Source of the DNA: CAVQBP01 sp963782475
GTDB lineage: Bacteria > Bacteroidota > Ignavibacteria > Ignavibacteriales > Ignavibacteriaceae
Assembly (NCBI GenBank): GCA_963782475.1
Contig: CAWAJW010000012.1
Coordinates: 372,001 to 436,000, forward strand
Reading direction: 5' to 3'
Length of the DNA: 64,000 nt
Position 1 is the stretch's first letter, and each line of letters opens with the position of its first letter. Of the stretch, positions 1-10,329 are shown one piece after another. The notes beneath the pieces are model-generated. The model was not told where the DNA came from and searched no databases. It saw nothing but the letters and a program-made list of their open reading frames with translations. The position numbers were made by a program, and so were the translations under genes.

Positions 1-1082
1 GCAGCTTCTGTTCCTGCTTCATCGATTTTAATATAGGTTTTATGTCTCAATGCGCTAATAAATATTCCTCCTTTAGAATACAGCCTTGTAAATTCTGCAG
101 AAGAAGAAAAAGCATTCCCCATTCCCAGCGAAATAAGTACTTTATTAAGCGAGTCTTCATAGCTTATTTCAAATTTCGGCAGGGATATAACTCCTTCTTC
201 AACAATAAAACTACTTAGCCATTTATTCCAGTTCTCGGAATTAAGTTGATTTATTACTTCATCAATAGTTTTCTCCGGTTTTGGAAGAAATATTGTCATT
301 GAAAAAAGGCTGTCTCCATATGGTAAATCTATTGCCTGGAAAAGATCATTTGAGAAGCAGTTAAAATTATTTCTTTGTACCATCATTTTACAGTGAAGAC
401 TTGAACCGTCGGTTGTAAAAAATAAACCATCGCCGGTTAAAGACGGATCAAACATATATTTCCAATTCTTTTTGAAATAAATTGCATCTATCAAATACAT
501 TACAGCATCACGGGGGATGCTCTCGAGAATCTCGTTAATTTTTCCGTTTGTATCCTGACTAACCCAATTATTTATGATATCTACTGATGAAGAATTGCTG
601 AAGTCCAATCCCTTTACTTCTGCGTTAAAATACATTTTGTTTGTATTAATAAAATCCTGTTCAAGTGTCATTGAATTCAAATACCAGATCGAGTTAGCAA
701 TATTGAAAGTTACATTTTGATCGAGATTAGTCAGCCGGTTAATCAGGCTCTTATATGTCTGATTTATTTCTTCTTCTGTTAATCCGTTTAATTCAAGAAC
801 TGTTTTAATTGAATCATAAGTGTTTCCGCTTGCACCATTCAAGGTCATTCCCAAAGCCATTGAAACACCTAAGGGAGAAATGAAAATATTCGAGTCTCCT
901 TGAAAAGAACTAATTTTTTTAAATAGATTAAACCCGAAGATTCCCGATGATGAAACAACTTTCTGCTCAGCAATTGTTGGATTTTGCTTATTATCGCTCT
1001 CCGGGAGAATAAATTGATCCTCACAATGAAAAAAAATGAAGGCAGTAATAGTTAAGATGAAATTAAAAAGAATTGTTTTCAT
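1..1082 (-). CDS. Serpin family protease inhibitor (3' end cut by window edge)
   Basis: The minus-strand frame from ATG at 1082 stays open to the window edge, about 360 residues. It starts with a hydrophobic leader ending in FFHC, which may be a weak lipobox, so the protein is probably secreted or membrane anchored. The serpin fold is shown by 'NIFISPLGVSMALGMTLNGA' and 'ANSIWYL' in the N-terminal half and by the reactive-loop hinge 'KIDEAGTEAA' at the extreme left edge. That hinge (small residues after DE-GTEA) is the form seen in inhibitory serpins. The reactive bond and C-terminal strands lie outside the window, so the target protease class cannot be read. AGGGGG lies a few bases upstream of the ATG as ribosome site. 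The role as protease inhibitor is inferred from the family. Confidence 0.88.
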   Translation of the reverse strand, partial: MKTILFNFILTITAFIFFHCEDQFILPESDNKQNPTIAEQKVVSSSGIFGFNLFKKISSFQGDSNIFISPLGVSMALGMTLNGASGNTYDSIKTVLELNGLTEEEINQTYKSLINRLTNLDQNVTFNIANSIWYLNSMTLEQDFINTNKMYFNAEVKGLDFSNSSSVDIINNWVSQDTNGKINEILESIPRDAVMYLIDAIYFKKNWKYMFDPSLTGDGLFFTTDGSSLHCKMMVQRNNFNCFSNDLFQAIDLPYGDSLFSMTIFLPKPEKTIDEVINQLNSENWNKWLSSFIVEEGVISLPKFEISYEDSLNKVLISLGMGNAFSSSAEFTRLYSKGGIFISALRHKTYIKIDEAGTEA

Positions 1083-1385
1083 TATTCCCCCTGATGTAAA
1101 TTAGCCTAGTCAGTTAGAAAATATTTATCCGGTTGATTTATAAAATGTTTTATATTTTTAGTCATTCATCTAATATTGAGAACCGTTCAATTTCAATATC
1201 TCCCCTTTATTAGAAACTGAACGGCTCTATTCTAGGGAATTCTTTTACCTAAACACAATTCTTATACCAAATTTTTATGAATCAAAAAAGATTATAAATA
1301 AGAGATTTCGAAAGGAGACCTTATTAATAACATGATATCAGTTATCAAATTTCCAATAGTCTATCAGATATTTGATTGGGGAATC
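1083..1385. other. Intergenic region with an imperfect hairpin
   Basis: No gene was found between the serpin start and the hydrolase end. The main structure is an inverted repeat, left arm 1178-1194 and right arm 1213-1227, with arms of the form GAaCCGTTCAaTTTC / GAAACTGAACGGcTC. It has no T tract on the serpin-upstream side, so it may be a terminator for the hydrolase transcript on the minus strand or a regulator site for the serpin. Confidence 0.4.
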
Positions 1386-2064
1386 CTAAGAAAGATTTTC
1401 TATTTTATCAGCCCAATTAGAAGTCTTATTTGCCAACTCTTCATATTACCTGTTCGTCTGTTTTTCCTGAACTTTTTAGTACATGGAAAGAATGATCAGC
1501 TCCTTCAATAATATGAAGTTCTGCTTTATCTTTTAATTTTTTACAGATAGGTTTTAATAAAGTTAGATCTGCCAGCTTATCCCTTGTACCCTGAAGAAAA
1601 AGCATAGGAATATTTACTTTAAAAAGATGTTCTGCCCTATCTGATGACGGTTTATTCGGAGCATGAAGTGGAAATCCGAAAAAAATAATTCCTTTAACAC
1701 CTGGTAAAGGCTCTTTAGATGCGGCAGTAGAAGTCATCCTTCCTCCTAAAGATTTTCCCCCGGCAAATAATGGAAGATCTGTCATTTTATTTGATGCTGT
1801 TTCAATCGCCGATCGGACTGCAGCAGTTAAAATATTAGGCGGATCAGGACTTCTCTTTCCTTTTTCAAAATAAGGGAATTGGTATCTGAAAACTGCAAAA
1901 TATTTTTCTGCCAGTTTATTAGATAGCATTTCCATGAAAGGATGATTCATCCCTGCCCCGGCTCCATGTGCCAGCACCAAAAGATATTTTGCATCATCAG
2001 GTTTAGTTAAAACAGCACTGACATTCCCGGAACTTTTGGTAGCTTGAAAAGTGAATATTTTCAA
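1386..2064 (-). CDS. Alpha/beta hydrolase (dienelactone-hydrolase-like, COG3571 type), C-terminal frameshift
   Basis: This is a cytoplasmic alpha/beta hydrolase of about 220 residues, without signal peptide. The oxyanion region is 'LAHGAGAGMNHPFM', the nucleophile elbow 'GGKSLGGR' (Ser), the acid lies in 'GTRDKLAD' and the His in 'GADHSFH'. The substrate is unknown for this family. The uninterrupted frame stops at 1441, but the next bases in another frame encode a plausible tail (EELANKTSNWADKIENLS) ending at 1386, so one base appears gained or lost near 1443. The start is uncertain: TTG at 2064 is in frame, while ATG at 2080 would be in frame if the seven-base A run (2071-2077 on the complement) were one base shorter. 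It follows the broken Nudix gene with overlap, suggesting co-transcription. Confidence 0.75.
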
Positions 2065-2735
2065 TGGAAATTTTTTTCATAATAATTGATTTAATATTAT
2101 TTACAAACTCATAAATAAGATTTGCAGTCATTCCCCATATAATATCTTCGCCGGTTTTGTAAACCAAAACTTTTCTTTTTCTGAATCCCCAGGGATTTGC
2201 ATACCTTGCTGGAAGCTTTAATTCTTCAACAGGGAAGAGGATTATTTTTTCTCCGTTTTCATCAAAATAATATGGATGTGATTCCAGCCTTACATGATAT
2301 ACTTCAGGCGGATTATTCTGGAAAAAGGAAACAGGCATTGTAAATATTTTTTCAACTTCAGTTTTATCAATTTTAGAATTGATTTATATCTTTTAAGTTC
2401 AATTCACCGACAAAAGCATTTATGATTGCTCCTGAACCGCCGAATAATATTCCAAGCTCACCAATGATTTCGATATCATCTTGTTATTAATACCAAGTTC
2501 TTCAATGGTTTCTCTTACAGCAGTTTCCTCAAAATTTGAATCAATATGCATTCATCATGTTCACCCCCCGGAAAACATATCTCGCCGCCCTGCCTGATAT
2601 TTGCAGATCTTTTTTCAAACAGAAAATGAAATTCATTATCAATATAGATGAGCGGTATTAAAACTGCAGTATTAAGGATATTCTTCTTTTTGAAGAATCC
2701 CGGGATGTCGGGGAAAGTATTCTTTTAAGCTTCAT
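2003..2735 (-). pseudogene. Nudix hydrolase (CoA pyrophosphatase-like), several frameshifts
   Basis: Joining three frames gives a recognisable Nudix protein. The N-terminal part reads through 'NTAVLIPLIYID' to 'RQGGEICFPGGEHD'. A second frame (about 2480-2545) gives 'FEETAVRETIEELGI', completing the Nudix box GX5EX7REUXEEXGU. A third gives 'DIEIIGELGILFGGSGAI', and the last (from about 2385 to 2003) gives 'DKTEVEKIFTMPVSFF' and 'NPWGFRKRKVLVYKT', typical of the C-terminal half of NUDT7/CoA-pyrophosphatase relatives. At least three shifts in about 730 bp mean no functional product if the sequence is right. Given the similar breaks in essential genes nearby, read errors are equally possible. 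The predicted role would be hydrolysis of CoA or another nucleoside diphosphate derivative. Confidence 0.7.
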
Positions 2736-2741
2736 CAAAAT

Positions 2742-3047
2742 TTATTTTATCCAAAGTAAATGTCCGTAGTTTATTAAATATGTGAATTTTAGTTCTGCAA
2801 AAGTTACAACAAAGATTTTATAATATCTGGTGAGATAAATAATATGTATAAATCTGAAGGATTCCGGATATGAGATGTCTTGAATTAAATAAAACTTCTG
2901 TTCAAACTTGTTTTCTACAGAATCTCTGGTATTTTTCAAATCAATTATCCAGAAAGCAGCAAATGTTAAAATAAAATAAAGAAGAATTGATAATAATGTA
3001 AAATGCATTTTGTTTCTCCATTTTTTCATGAGAAACATAATAAACAT
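2742..3047 (-). CDS. Short hypothetical protein with one membrane segment
   Basis: This is an open frame of about 100 residues just upstream of the Nudix gene. One hydrophobic segment near the N-terminus (SILLYFILTFAAFWII) is followed by a basic, aromatic-rich tail. I do not recognise a family. Internal ATGs at about 3029 and 3012 are alternative starts. It may be a real small membrane protein or a chance frame in AT-rich DNA; nothing in the context decides between them. Confidence 0.3.
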   Translation of the reverse strand: MFIMFLMKKWRNKMHFTLLSILLYFILTFAAFWIIDLKNTRDSVENKFEQKFYLIQDISYPESFRFIHIIYLTRYYKIFVVTFAELKFTYLINYGHLLWIK

Positions 3048-3233
3048 AATCTTCCTAATATAAAGACAGGATTAAATAATTGTTAAAAAATTGTTAAGAA
3101 AGGAGGGAAGTGAAAGCATGGAGACATGTTAAAGGTGGAAGGGAAATGGATTCAGCATATATTCATAAGGAAATCCAATGTTTGATAAAATTATCTGGTG
3201 CAGAAAAATTGATAATTGAGTATTGAATTTTGT

Positions 3234-3261
3234 ACTAAAAACTCCTTTGGAGAAAATTTAG
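3234..3261 (-). terminator. Possible terminator after sdhB
   Basis: A short inverted repeat CTAAAAACTCC-ttt-GGAGAAAATTTAG lies about 70 bases beyond the sdhB stop. The stem is weak (CTCC/GGAG plus A/T pairs) and there is no strong T run, so this is only a candidate. Confidence 0.3.
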
Positions 3262-3331
3262 TTATGAGATAAATATTCAATTTTCAATATCTAAATACCC
3301 AATATTCATATTTCAACATGAAACTTACCGG

Positions 3332-4089
3332 CTAATCCTCCGCTTTAACCATTGCCTTGTAATATTCTCTTCTGAGCTGGGCAATTACGTCCATAGAAAT
3401 TTCTTTCGGACATTCAGCAGAACATGCTTCAGTATTAGTGCATGCGCCAAATCCTTCTTTTTCCATTTGTTCGACCATTGCAACAACCCTGATTTCTCTT
3501 TCAGGTTTGCCTTGAGGCAGTCTGGCAAGATGAGAGACTTTAGCACCGACAAAAAGCATCGCGGAAGCATTTTTACATGCAGCAACGCAAGCACCGCAGC
3601 CGATGCATTCGGCAGCTTCAAATGCCGATTCGGCTTCGTCTTTTGGAATAGGAATGGCATTCCCGTCAGGTGCTCCGCCTGTATTTACGGATACATAACC
3701 GCCGGCAGCAATAATTCTATCAAAAGCGGAACGATCTACAATTAAATCTTTTATAACAGGAAAAGCTTTTGCCCTCCATGGTTCAATTGTAATTGTTTCG
3801 CCATCCTTAAAGCTTCTCATATGAAGCTGGCAGGTAGCAACACCTCTATAGGTCCATGCGGTCTTCCGTTTATATACAATCCGCAGCTTCCGCAAATTCC
3901 TTCACGGCAGTCGCTGTCAAATGCAATCGGTTCTTCACCTTTTTTTACTAAACCTTCATTTATCAAATCAAGCATTTCAAGAAAAGACATATCGGTTGAT
4001 ATATCATTAGCTTCATAATCAACAAATTTTCCTTTGTCATCTTTATTTTTTTGACGCCATATCTTCAAATGCAAATTCAGTTTAGCCAT
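3332..4089 (-). CDS. sdhB: Succinate dehydrogenase/fumarate reductase iron-sulfur subunit, one frameshift
   Basis: SdhB passes electrons from the flavoprotein to the membrane quinone site through three Fe-S clusters. The N-terminal part (4089 to about 3850) carries the 2Fe-2S ligands 'CREGICGSCG'. The C-terminal part, in another frame to 3332, carries 'CIGCGACVAACKN' and 'CTNTEACSAECPKEI' for the 4Fe-4S and 3Fe-4S clusters. The two meet at 'INGRPHGP / RGVATCQLHMR', so a single base seems missing near 3850. Total length, about 252 residues, is normal for the Bacteroidetes-type subunit. It is last in sdhC-sdhA-sdhB; its ATG sits at the sdhA stop. A frameshift in a core respiratory gene that otherwise keeps every ligand suggests a sequence error. 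Confidence 0.93.
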
Positions 4090-6015
4090 TATTTATAACT
4101 CCTCTGGGTAAGGTGAACATATTCAAATTCTAAATTTTCTTTATGAAGTTCCGGCTGGGTTTCGTTTCCTTTAAATTCCCATGCCGCCGCATAAGCATAA
4201 TTCTCATCATCTCTTTTTGCTTCATTCTCTTCAGTCTGGTATTCTTCTCTAAAATGTCCGCCGCAGGATTCATTACGATCTAATGCATCAAGCGCCATTA
4301 GTTCGCTTAGCTCTAGAAAGTCGGCAACTCTTCCGGCTTTTTCAAGAGCTTGATTCAGTTCTTCGTTCTGCCCGGTAACTTTAACATTTTTCCAGAAATC
4401 CTGCCTGATTTCTTTTATCTTCTCAATAGCAGTTTTCAAGTCCATCAGCATTACGGGACATGCCAACATAATCCCACAAAACATGACCCAAATCCCTATG
4501 AATTTCATCAACCGGTTTAGTTCCGTTTACAGAAAGAAGCTTACTTATTCTTTCCTTTACTTCTCCTTCAATTTTTTTGAATTCTTCATGGTTTGTATCA
4601 ACTTTATCCCTTTTTAATTGTGCCAAATACCCGCCAATCGTATAGGGGATAACGAAGTAGCCGTCTGCAAGACCCTGCATTAATGCGCTTGCTCCAAGCC
4701 TGTTGGCACCGTGATCGGAGAAATTGCATTCTCCTAAAGCGAATAAACCGGGGATAGTTGTCATCAAATTATAATCGACCCAAAGGCCGCCCATTGTATA
4801 ATGGACTGCAGGATAAATTCTCATCGGTACTTCATAAGGATCTTCCGCAGTAATTAGTTTGTACATATCAAATAAGTTTCCGTATTTATCACTTATAGCT
4901 TGCTTGCCCAGACGCTTTATTGCATCGGCAAAATCAAGGTATACTGCAACTCCTGTTTGTCCTACACCTTTTCCTTCATCAACCATTTCTTTTGCATTTC
5001 GGGATGCAACATCTCTCGGCACAAGATTTCCGAATGAAGGATATTTCCTTTCAAGGTAATAATCTCTTTCATTTTCAGGAATTTGATTTGGAGGACGTTT
5101 ATCCCCGGCATTTTTCGGAACCCATACTCTGCCGTCATTCCGCAGACTTTCGCTCATTAAAGTTAATTTTGACTGGTAGTGACCGGTAACCGGTATACAT
5201 GTAGGATGAATTTGTGTAAAGCAGGGATTGGCAAAAAATGCACCGCGTTTATAAGCACGCCATGCTGCAGTTACATTAGAACCTTTTGCATTTGTCGAAA
5301 GATAATAAGCATTGCCGTAACCGCCTGTTGCTAAAATAACAGCATCAGCAGAATAGGATTCGGTTGCACCTGTAATCATATTTCGTGTAACTATTCCTCT
5401 TGCTTTGCCGTCGATAACAACTAAATCGAGCATTTCATGACGAGGATACATTTTAACTTTACCTGAGTTGATCTGTCTCTCCAATGCGCTGTAGGCACCA
5501 AGCAGTAATTGCTGCCCGGTTTGTCCTCTTGCATAAAAAGTTCTTGAAACCTGCGCACCGCCGAAAGAGCGGTTATCGAGGAGTCCGCCATATTCCCTTG
5601 CAAAAGGAACGCCCTGGGCAACACATTGATCAATAATATTAACACTTAATTCGGCAAGCCGGTAAACATTTGCTTCGCGGGAGCGGTAATCACCGCCTTT
5701 AACTGTATCATAAAATAACCTGTAAACACTGTCGCCGTCATTCTGATAATTCTTTGCTGCATTTATTCCGCCTTGTGCAGCTATACTGTGAGCCCTTCTC
5801 GGACTGTCCTGGAAACAAAAAGCTTTAATGTTATAGCCTAATTCTGCTAAAGAAGCTGCGGCAGATGCACCGGCCAGCCCGGTACCAACAACAATTATTT
5901 CGTATTTCCTTTTATTTGCAGGATTTACAAGCTTCAACTGGAAGCGGTGGTTTGTCCATTTTTCTTCAAGCTTTCCTTCAGGAACATTAGCATTTAATTT
6001 TACATCGTTTGCCAT
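4089..6015 (-). CDS. sdhA: Succinate dehydrogenase/fumarate reductase flavoprotein subunit, one frameshift
   Basis: SdhA oxidises succinate to fumarate (or the reverse) with covalent FAD. The sequence shows the FAD dinucleotide fold 'VVGTGLAGASAAASLAELG', the flavin-linking His region 'RRAHSIAAQGGINAA', the substrate region 'QIHPTCIP', and 'LGECNFSDHGANRLGASAL'. The frame from ATG 6015 breaks after 'DYVGMSRNADGL' and resumes as 'LKTAIEKIKEIRQDFW', so one extra base lies near 4435-4445. The joined length is about 641 residues, usual for the Bacteroidetes type. ATG 6015 (MANDVKLNA) is chosen over an upstream in-frame start because it follows an AGGAGG-like site and begins just after the sdhC stop. 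Confidence 0.94.
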
Positions 6016-6016
6016 T

Positions 6017-6681
6017 TTATTTCCCTCCTCCCAGAATAAAATAGAGCGGAATGATTGCAAATCCTATACAAATCAGGATTGAAACAACAACACCGAAACC
6101 TTTAATAAAAGCCGTATATTTTGTGTGCCTTAATCCCAAAGTCTGAAAACCGCTCTGAAAAGCATGAACAAGGTGAAATGCAAGAGGACCATAGCTGCAA
6201 TATACATTATCGACCACCAGGTATTATTGAATTTCATTACAACGGATTGATACATTGTCATATCGGGACTGCTGAACCGATATGGAATAAAAAAATCCAT
6301 TAAATGGAGAACTAAAAAAATAAACACAACAATTCCGCTTTGGATCATAAACCTTGAATAAAATGTGCTGTTGGCAGAAGGCTTATATTCTTTATAAGGT
6401 ATTTGTCTTGCACTTTTATTAATGAACCATAATCTAATCCCGTTAAGAATATGGTATGCAAAAGCAAGGAAGAGAACTATCTCAATAATTCTAATAGGAA
6501 TATTAATCCCGCTTCCCATAAATTCCGCATAAGTATTAAATGCCACACCGCCGTCGTTTCTTAACAGAAACAGGTTGGCAGCCAAATGAATAATTAAATA
6601 AATATATAGGAAGAGACCGGTTACGGCCATAACCAGCTTCTTCCCGATTGATGAATCAAGATATCTAATAAACCAACTCAT
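6017..6681 (-). CDS. sdhC: Succinate dehydrogenase cytochrome b subunit, one frameshift
   Basis: This is the membrane anchor of complex II, of the single fused type found in Bacteroidetes, about 221 residues. Five hydrophobic segments can be counted: 'LVMAVTGLFLYIYLIIHLAANLF', a segment around 'IIEIVLFLAFAYHILNGIRL', 'FMIQSGIVVFIFLVLHLMDFF', 'IMYIAAMVLLAFHLVHAFQ' and 'GVVVSILICIGFAIIPLYFIL'. Several His in these helices are candidate haem ligands. The fourth helix is split: the first frame reads 'AAMVLLHFTLF' and the resumed frame 'PLAFHLVHAFQSGFQTLG', so one base is missing near 6180. A good ribosome site (GGAGAAG) precedes ATG 6681. It is first in the sdhCAB operon. Confidence 0.92.
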
Positions 6682-7611
6682 TAACTTCTCCTTTAATCGG
6701 AAGTATAAATTAAAAAGGAATAAATTTCAGTTGTGTGATTAAACGGTAGTATTTTCCCCTTTAACAAATTACTTATTAAAGAAATGTAATAAAGAATAGT
6801 CGCCACAGTAATCAAATCACTTCAATAATTTTTGTAAACTTATAAAATTAAAATTATAAAAACAAAGGAATGAAGAGTTAAAAACGAGGCTGTTAATCAA
6901 ATGTTACCGGAAACAATATAATTAGTTTAACTTTTAAATATTCGGCATGTAATTTTTGACAAAATTTAAATAACTCTTGCGGCCGTTTCGTTTTGTCCAC
7001 TTATTAATTCAATTTTTTACAGTATTTAAACTTTTTAAAATCTCAGGTACAGAAATTGGTTCAAGTTCATCATTTAATGCATTATCTTTAAGAGGTTTTC
7101 TGCCAAGGCGAAAATTGCATGCTTCCTTCACTCCACGATAAATTATTAAACTTTAATAGAAAAATTAAATTTTAATAGATATCTATTTATTGTTAGCGGT
7201 ATAAAATTCGTATGAAGGATTCAACTGAAGAAACAGCATCATAATATCTTAGTTCAGGATGTTTGTTTAGAAACAACCTGAATAGGAAATTCTATGTTTT
7301 AAAGGACATCTAAAAATTTATCTTTGAATGACATTATTGTTCTATTTAATTTATGATTCGATTTTTGTCAAATATATTTAATCCAATTAATGTTAATATA
7401 TAATCCTGCAGGCTGCATTTTACCATCTGCCTTTGTTCCGATAAATCGGAACTCCTCCAGCCAGGTTTTTTCATTTCATATTTTGCATTTTAACTACCGT
7501 AAATTTAGCGGAGATAATCTAACATGTTCCATTCATATTTGTTTAATAACTTAACTGAACAATTTAATATTTTTCTTTTGATTTTTACTATCGCTCTCTA
7601 TCATTTTATTT
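6682..7611. other. Long non-coding region upstream of sdhC, bordering the IS
   Basis: No intact gene is visible. The right part must hold the sdhC promoter on the minus strand, but no convincing promoter match could be assigned. A perfect 8-bp hairpin, GTTCCGAT-aa-ATCGGAAC, lies at 7435-7452 without a T tract. A minus-strand open stretch at 7009-7155 is listed separately. The remainder is AT-rich and looks decayed. Confidence 0.5.
7009..7155 (-). pseudogene. Possible C-terminal gene fragment
   Basis: About 48 codons are open on the minus strand, with protein-like composition ('RGVKEACNFRLGRKPL', 'EPISVPEILKSL') and a stop at 7009. No start codon with ribosome site is present. The family is not recognised; next to an insertion sequence it could be the remnant of a gene lost from this spot. 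Confidence 0.2.
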
Positions 7612-7631
7612 GGGTGTACGACAAATTGTCC
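7604..7631. repeat. Left end of the ISKra4-like IS: target duplication and terminal repeat
   Basis: TTTTATTT (7604-7611) repeats at 10345-10352. The adjoining terminal repeat GGTGTACGACAAATTGTCC (7613-7631) pairs with the reconstructed right end (8906-8914 plus 10335-10344). The target duplication is AT-only, so its weight comes from its exact position beside both ends. Confidence 0.7.
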
Positions 7632-7703
7632 ACAGAAATAATCAAAAAGTCTTTGAAAAATGAGGGAAAAAGAGTAAATTAAGAAATCCTAAGAGGTGCA
7701 ATC

Positions 7704-8905
7704 ATGGACGAGAAAGCATTAACAGAAATCATCATGCAAAAAATACGGCAATGGTACACAAGATCAAGAAGGTGAAACCGATGGATACATCTACGAAGAT
7801 ACTTTTGTAAAAATGATTGACGAAATTGGAACAGATATTCTCCAGGCCAGTATTGGCCCCCTACGGAGAATCGAAAGTTAAAAAAAAACTTTTAACTCTA
7901 TTCGGAGAAATAGTCGTTCCCCAAAAACATGTCCTGAATAAATCAGCAGGAGGATTTGCCATAAGTCCGCTGATGGAAGAGAAGATGTGTTATCTTGGGC
8001 AACAAAGTGTCTATGAGGAAGCTTCGAAAACATTTCATCAATTGCGGGGTATAGCAGTACAGGCCAAACAAATAGAACGAGTCTGCCATTATTTCGGAGC
8101 GGAACTCACCGGTGAGAATTACCCCTTATCAAAGGGAAACAAACTGAGCGAGTATCACTATGGAAAGCTAAGGAGGTAAAAACTGAGCCGCATTAAGTTA
8201 TGATTGACGGAACGATGATTTTAACTCGGGAAGAACAATAGAAAGAAGTGAAGCTTGGGCGAGTATTCAGCGCCTCAGACAATGTTACCATAAGTAAAGA
8301 CAGAGGAATAATTCTTCGCTCAGAGTATGTTGCTCATCTGGGTGGACATGAAGCGTTTCTTCAACAAATGGAGTATTATACGGATGCCATAAAGGAGAAA
8401 ATCTTTATTGCCGATGGAGCAAAGTGGATTTGGTCATGGGTAGATACTTATCATCCCGAGTCAGTACAAATCCTGGACTTTTATCATGCTAAAGAACATC
8501 TCTGCGATTATGCAAAAATCAGATTTCGAAACCCCAAGGCAATGAAGGACTGGATTGACAAACAAACCGAACTAATGCTGAATGATGATATAGAAAAAGT
8601 CATGGGTAATATTAAGACCATACCATTTCATTCAACACGGGAAGAAAAAGTCATTAGAGAAAAACTGTTGTTGTATTATCAAACGAACATGAAACGGATG
8701 AAGGTATAAAACATTTCAGCAAGCAGGATATATTATTGGTTCGGGAGCAATGGAAGCAGCCCACAGAAACGTAATTCAGAAGAGGTTGAAACTTTCAGGG
8801 CAACGCTGGACGAAGAAGGGAGCTCAGCAAATTCTGAATTTGCGTGTCCTTGAAAAAAGTAATAAATGGAGCAAGGTAATTGAATTTGCAAAAAAGGCGG
8901 CTTAG
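7704..8905 (+). pseudogene. ISKra4-family transposase, broken by a nonsense codon and frameshifts
   Basis: The reading frame begins at ATG 7704 after an AGAGGTG site. It shifts near 7760 and 7830, continues as 'SRPVLAPYGESKVKKKLLTLFGEI', shifts again near 8180, then runs 'MIDGTMILTREEQ*KEVKLGRVFSA' with an in-frame TAG at 8239 where the family has Trp (REExWKEvKLGR). It shifts once more near 8700 before 'GYIIGSGAMEAAHRNVIQ' and 'KRLKLSGQRWTKKGAQQIL'. The conserved D and E regions ('MIDGTM', 'IADGAKWIW', 'GSGAMEAAHR') can all be read. The TAG is a substitution, which cannot be repaired by adjusting frame, so this gene looks truly dead. Confidence 0.82.
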
Positions 8906-8914
8906 GGACAATTT

Positions 8915-10329
8915 GGGTTCTTTCCCTAAGATGATGCAAACAAAAAATATAAGCGAGGTAAATTACAATATTTACTTCTTATTTTTCTAAAGAAATATTG
9001 TTAATCTTTGTAACCATATGCCATTCTTTTTATTACTTTTATTTTATTATTGACTCCTTCAATTGTTCCACTTGTCCTGCCGTATTTGAAGTAGTTTGAT
9101 ATATAATCAATGTTAGTCTCTACAGTTTTACAAAAATCTATTAAAGGTCTAAGTTTTGTTTGTTTTACTTCTTCTATCCAGTTTCTTAATATTTGAACTG
9201 ATCGCTCTACATTTATACCTGGTTTGTAAATTTCATAAAACTGTTCTTTTAATAAATATGCTTTATAAAGCGGACTATTTAATTTCTCTAACTTAGCAAG
9301 TAATCCTGCTTGCTGTTCATTATGGTTTGATTGACGTTTCAATAAAACCCATCTGGTTTTACTTCTTTCTTTCTCAGTTAATACTCCTATTAGCTTCTGT
9401 TTTTTTTCTATTTCCTTTTGGGTTATCTGTAAGTGTTCCTTTATATTTTTTTTCCATAATGTATTTATTAGTATTGTCTGCCATCCCGGATATTATTGTT
9501 TTTCTTATTGAATCTATTGCCTGATTAAGTAGATTCTCTAGATGAAATTTATCGATTATTATATCAGCTTTCGGTAATTGTTCTTTGATTGAAGCTATAT
9601 AAGCTCTTGACATATCTGTATTTACTGTTTTTATTGTTGCTTTCTGCTTCTTTGTCAGTTTCTGGAAAAAAGCTTTTAGCGACTGCTTTGTGTTTCCTTG
9701 ATAATAATCTATCGGTTTTGCTTTACCATCTGAAAGGTCATAAATTATAGTTATGTACTTATATCCTTTCTTAAATGATATCTCATCTACTCCAATATTT
9801 ATTAAATTATCATATGCTGCCGGTGGCAGCATTTTTTTTTAGAAAGTAATCTTCATACCTGTAAACTGTATTATCATCTAAATTATATTCTTCTGATACT
9901 TCTTTAGGAGGTATTATATTGGACATTTTACCTATAAACATCTTGAATCTTTTTGTTGCAAATTGATTTTTTTCTACCAGCTCCAATTCTTTTTTATATA
10001 ACTTCTTGCAACCTGGACATTGATAATATATTGTCTCATAGTGTAATCTTACTTCAATGTATTCTCCTATTGGAAGGTCTCTTACTACTCGCTTACGTCT
10101 GCTTTTATCATACCTGGTTTTCAATTCACAGAACGGACAATACATTGAATCTTCTTTGGGAATCAACATTATGTCCATCGTTTTCTTTTCTTTATTCAGA
10201 TCAACTACTTCAATAACGTAATTCTCACTTCCTATTATTGTAGATATATTATCTGTAAACATTTGCCCTCCTTGTTTACCAAATCTACTTCTATAATTTT
10301 TATTCTGCAATAGCTAGGGGAAAGAACCC
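8915..10329 (-). mobile_element. ISL3-like insertion sequence inside the ISKra4 terminal repeat
   Basis: The element is bounded by inverted ends GGGTTCTTTCCCTAAG (from 8915) and, on the complement, GGGTTCTTTCCCCTAG (from 10329), about 1415 bp. The target was the right terminal repeat of the older IS. A 5-bp direct repeat AATTT (8910-8914 and 10330-10334) flanks it, and removing the element plus one copy restores a proper ISKra4 end. ISL3 elements usually duplicate 8 bp, so a 5-bp footprint is unusual and might reflect a base error. The single gene is on the minus strand. Confidence 0.82.
9001..10262 (-). pseudogene. ISL3-family transposase, split by two frameshifts
   Basis: ATG 10262 follows a strong AGGAGG site. 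The N-terminal part carries a zinc-binding region (CPFCELKTRYDK and CPGCKKLYKKE) as in ISL3 transposases. After a frame change near 9830 comes the DDE core 'IGVDEISFKKGYKYITIIYD', 'NTDMSRAYIASIKEQLPKA' and 'IIIDKFHLENLLNQAIDSIRK'. After a second change near 9390 the C-terminal part runs 'SPLYKAYLLKEQFYEIY' to 'TSGTIEGVNNKIKVIKRMAYG' with the catalytic Glu. Both breaks fall in or next to long T runs (9829-9840 and around 9402-9410) and each corresponds to one surplus base, which fits homopolymer miscounting. The true gene may be intact, about 420 residues. Confidence 0.85.

Noticed and set aside
1176..1191. GAACCGTTCAA before the serpin as another LacI operator
   Set aside because: It is one base shorter in the core than the operator palindrome and is better explained as one arm of the local hairpin.
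1332..1508. Plus-strand ORF of about 58 codons with a GAAAGGAGACC site
   Set aside because: It runs antisense into the hydrolase 3' end, has no recognisable features and overlaps the likely hydrolase tail.
7435..7452. Perfect hairpin as a terminator
   Set aside because: No T run on either side and no gene ending nearby; listed only as a structure.
9829..9840. T run in the ISL3 transposase as a programmed frameshift site
   Set aside because: ISL3 transposases are made from a single frame, and similar one-base surpluses occur in unrelated genes here, so miscounted bases are more likely.
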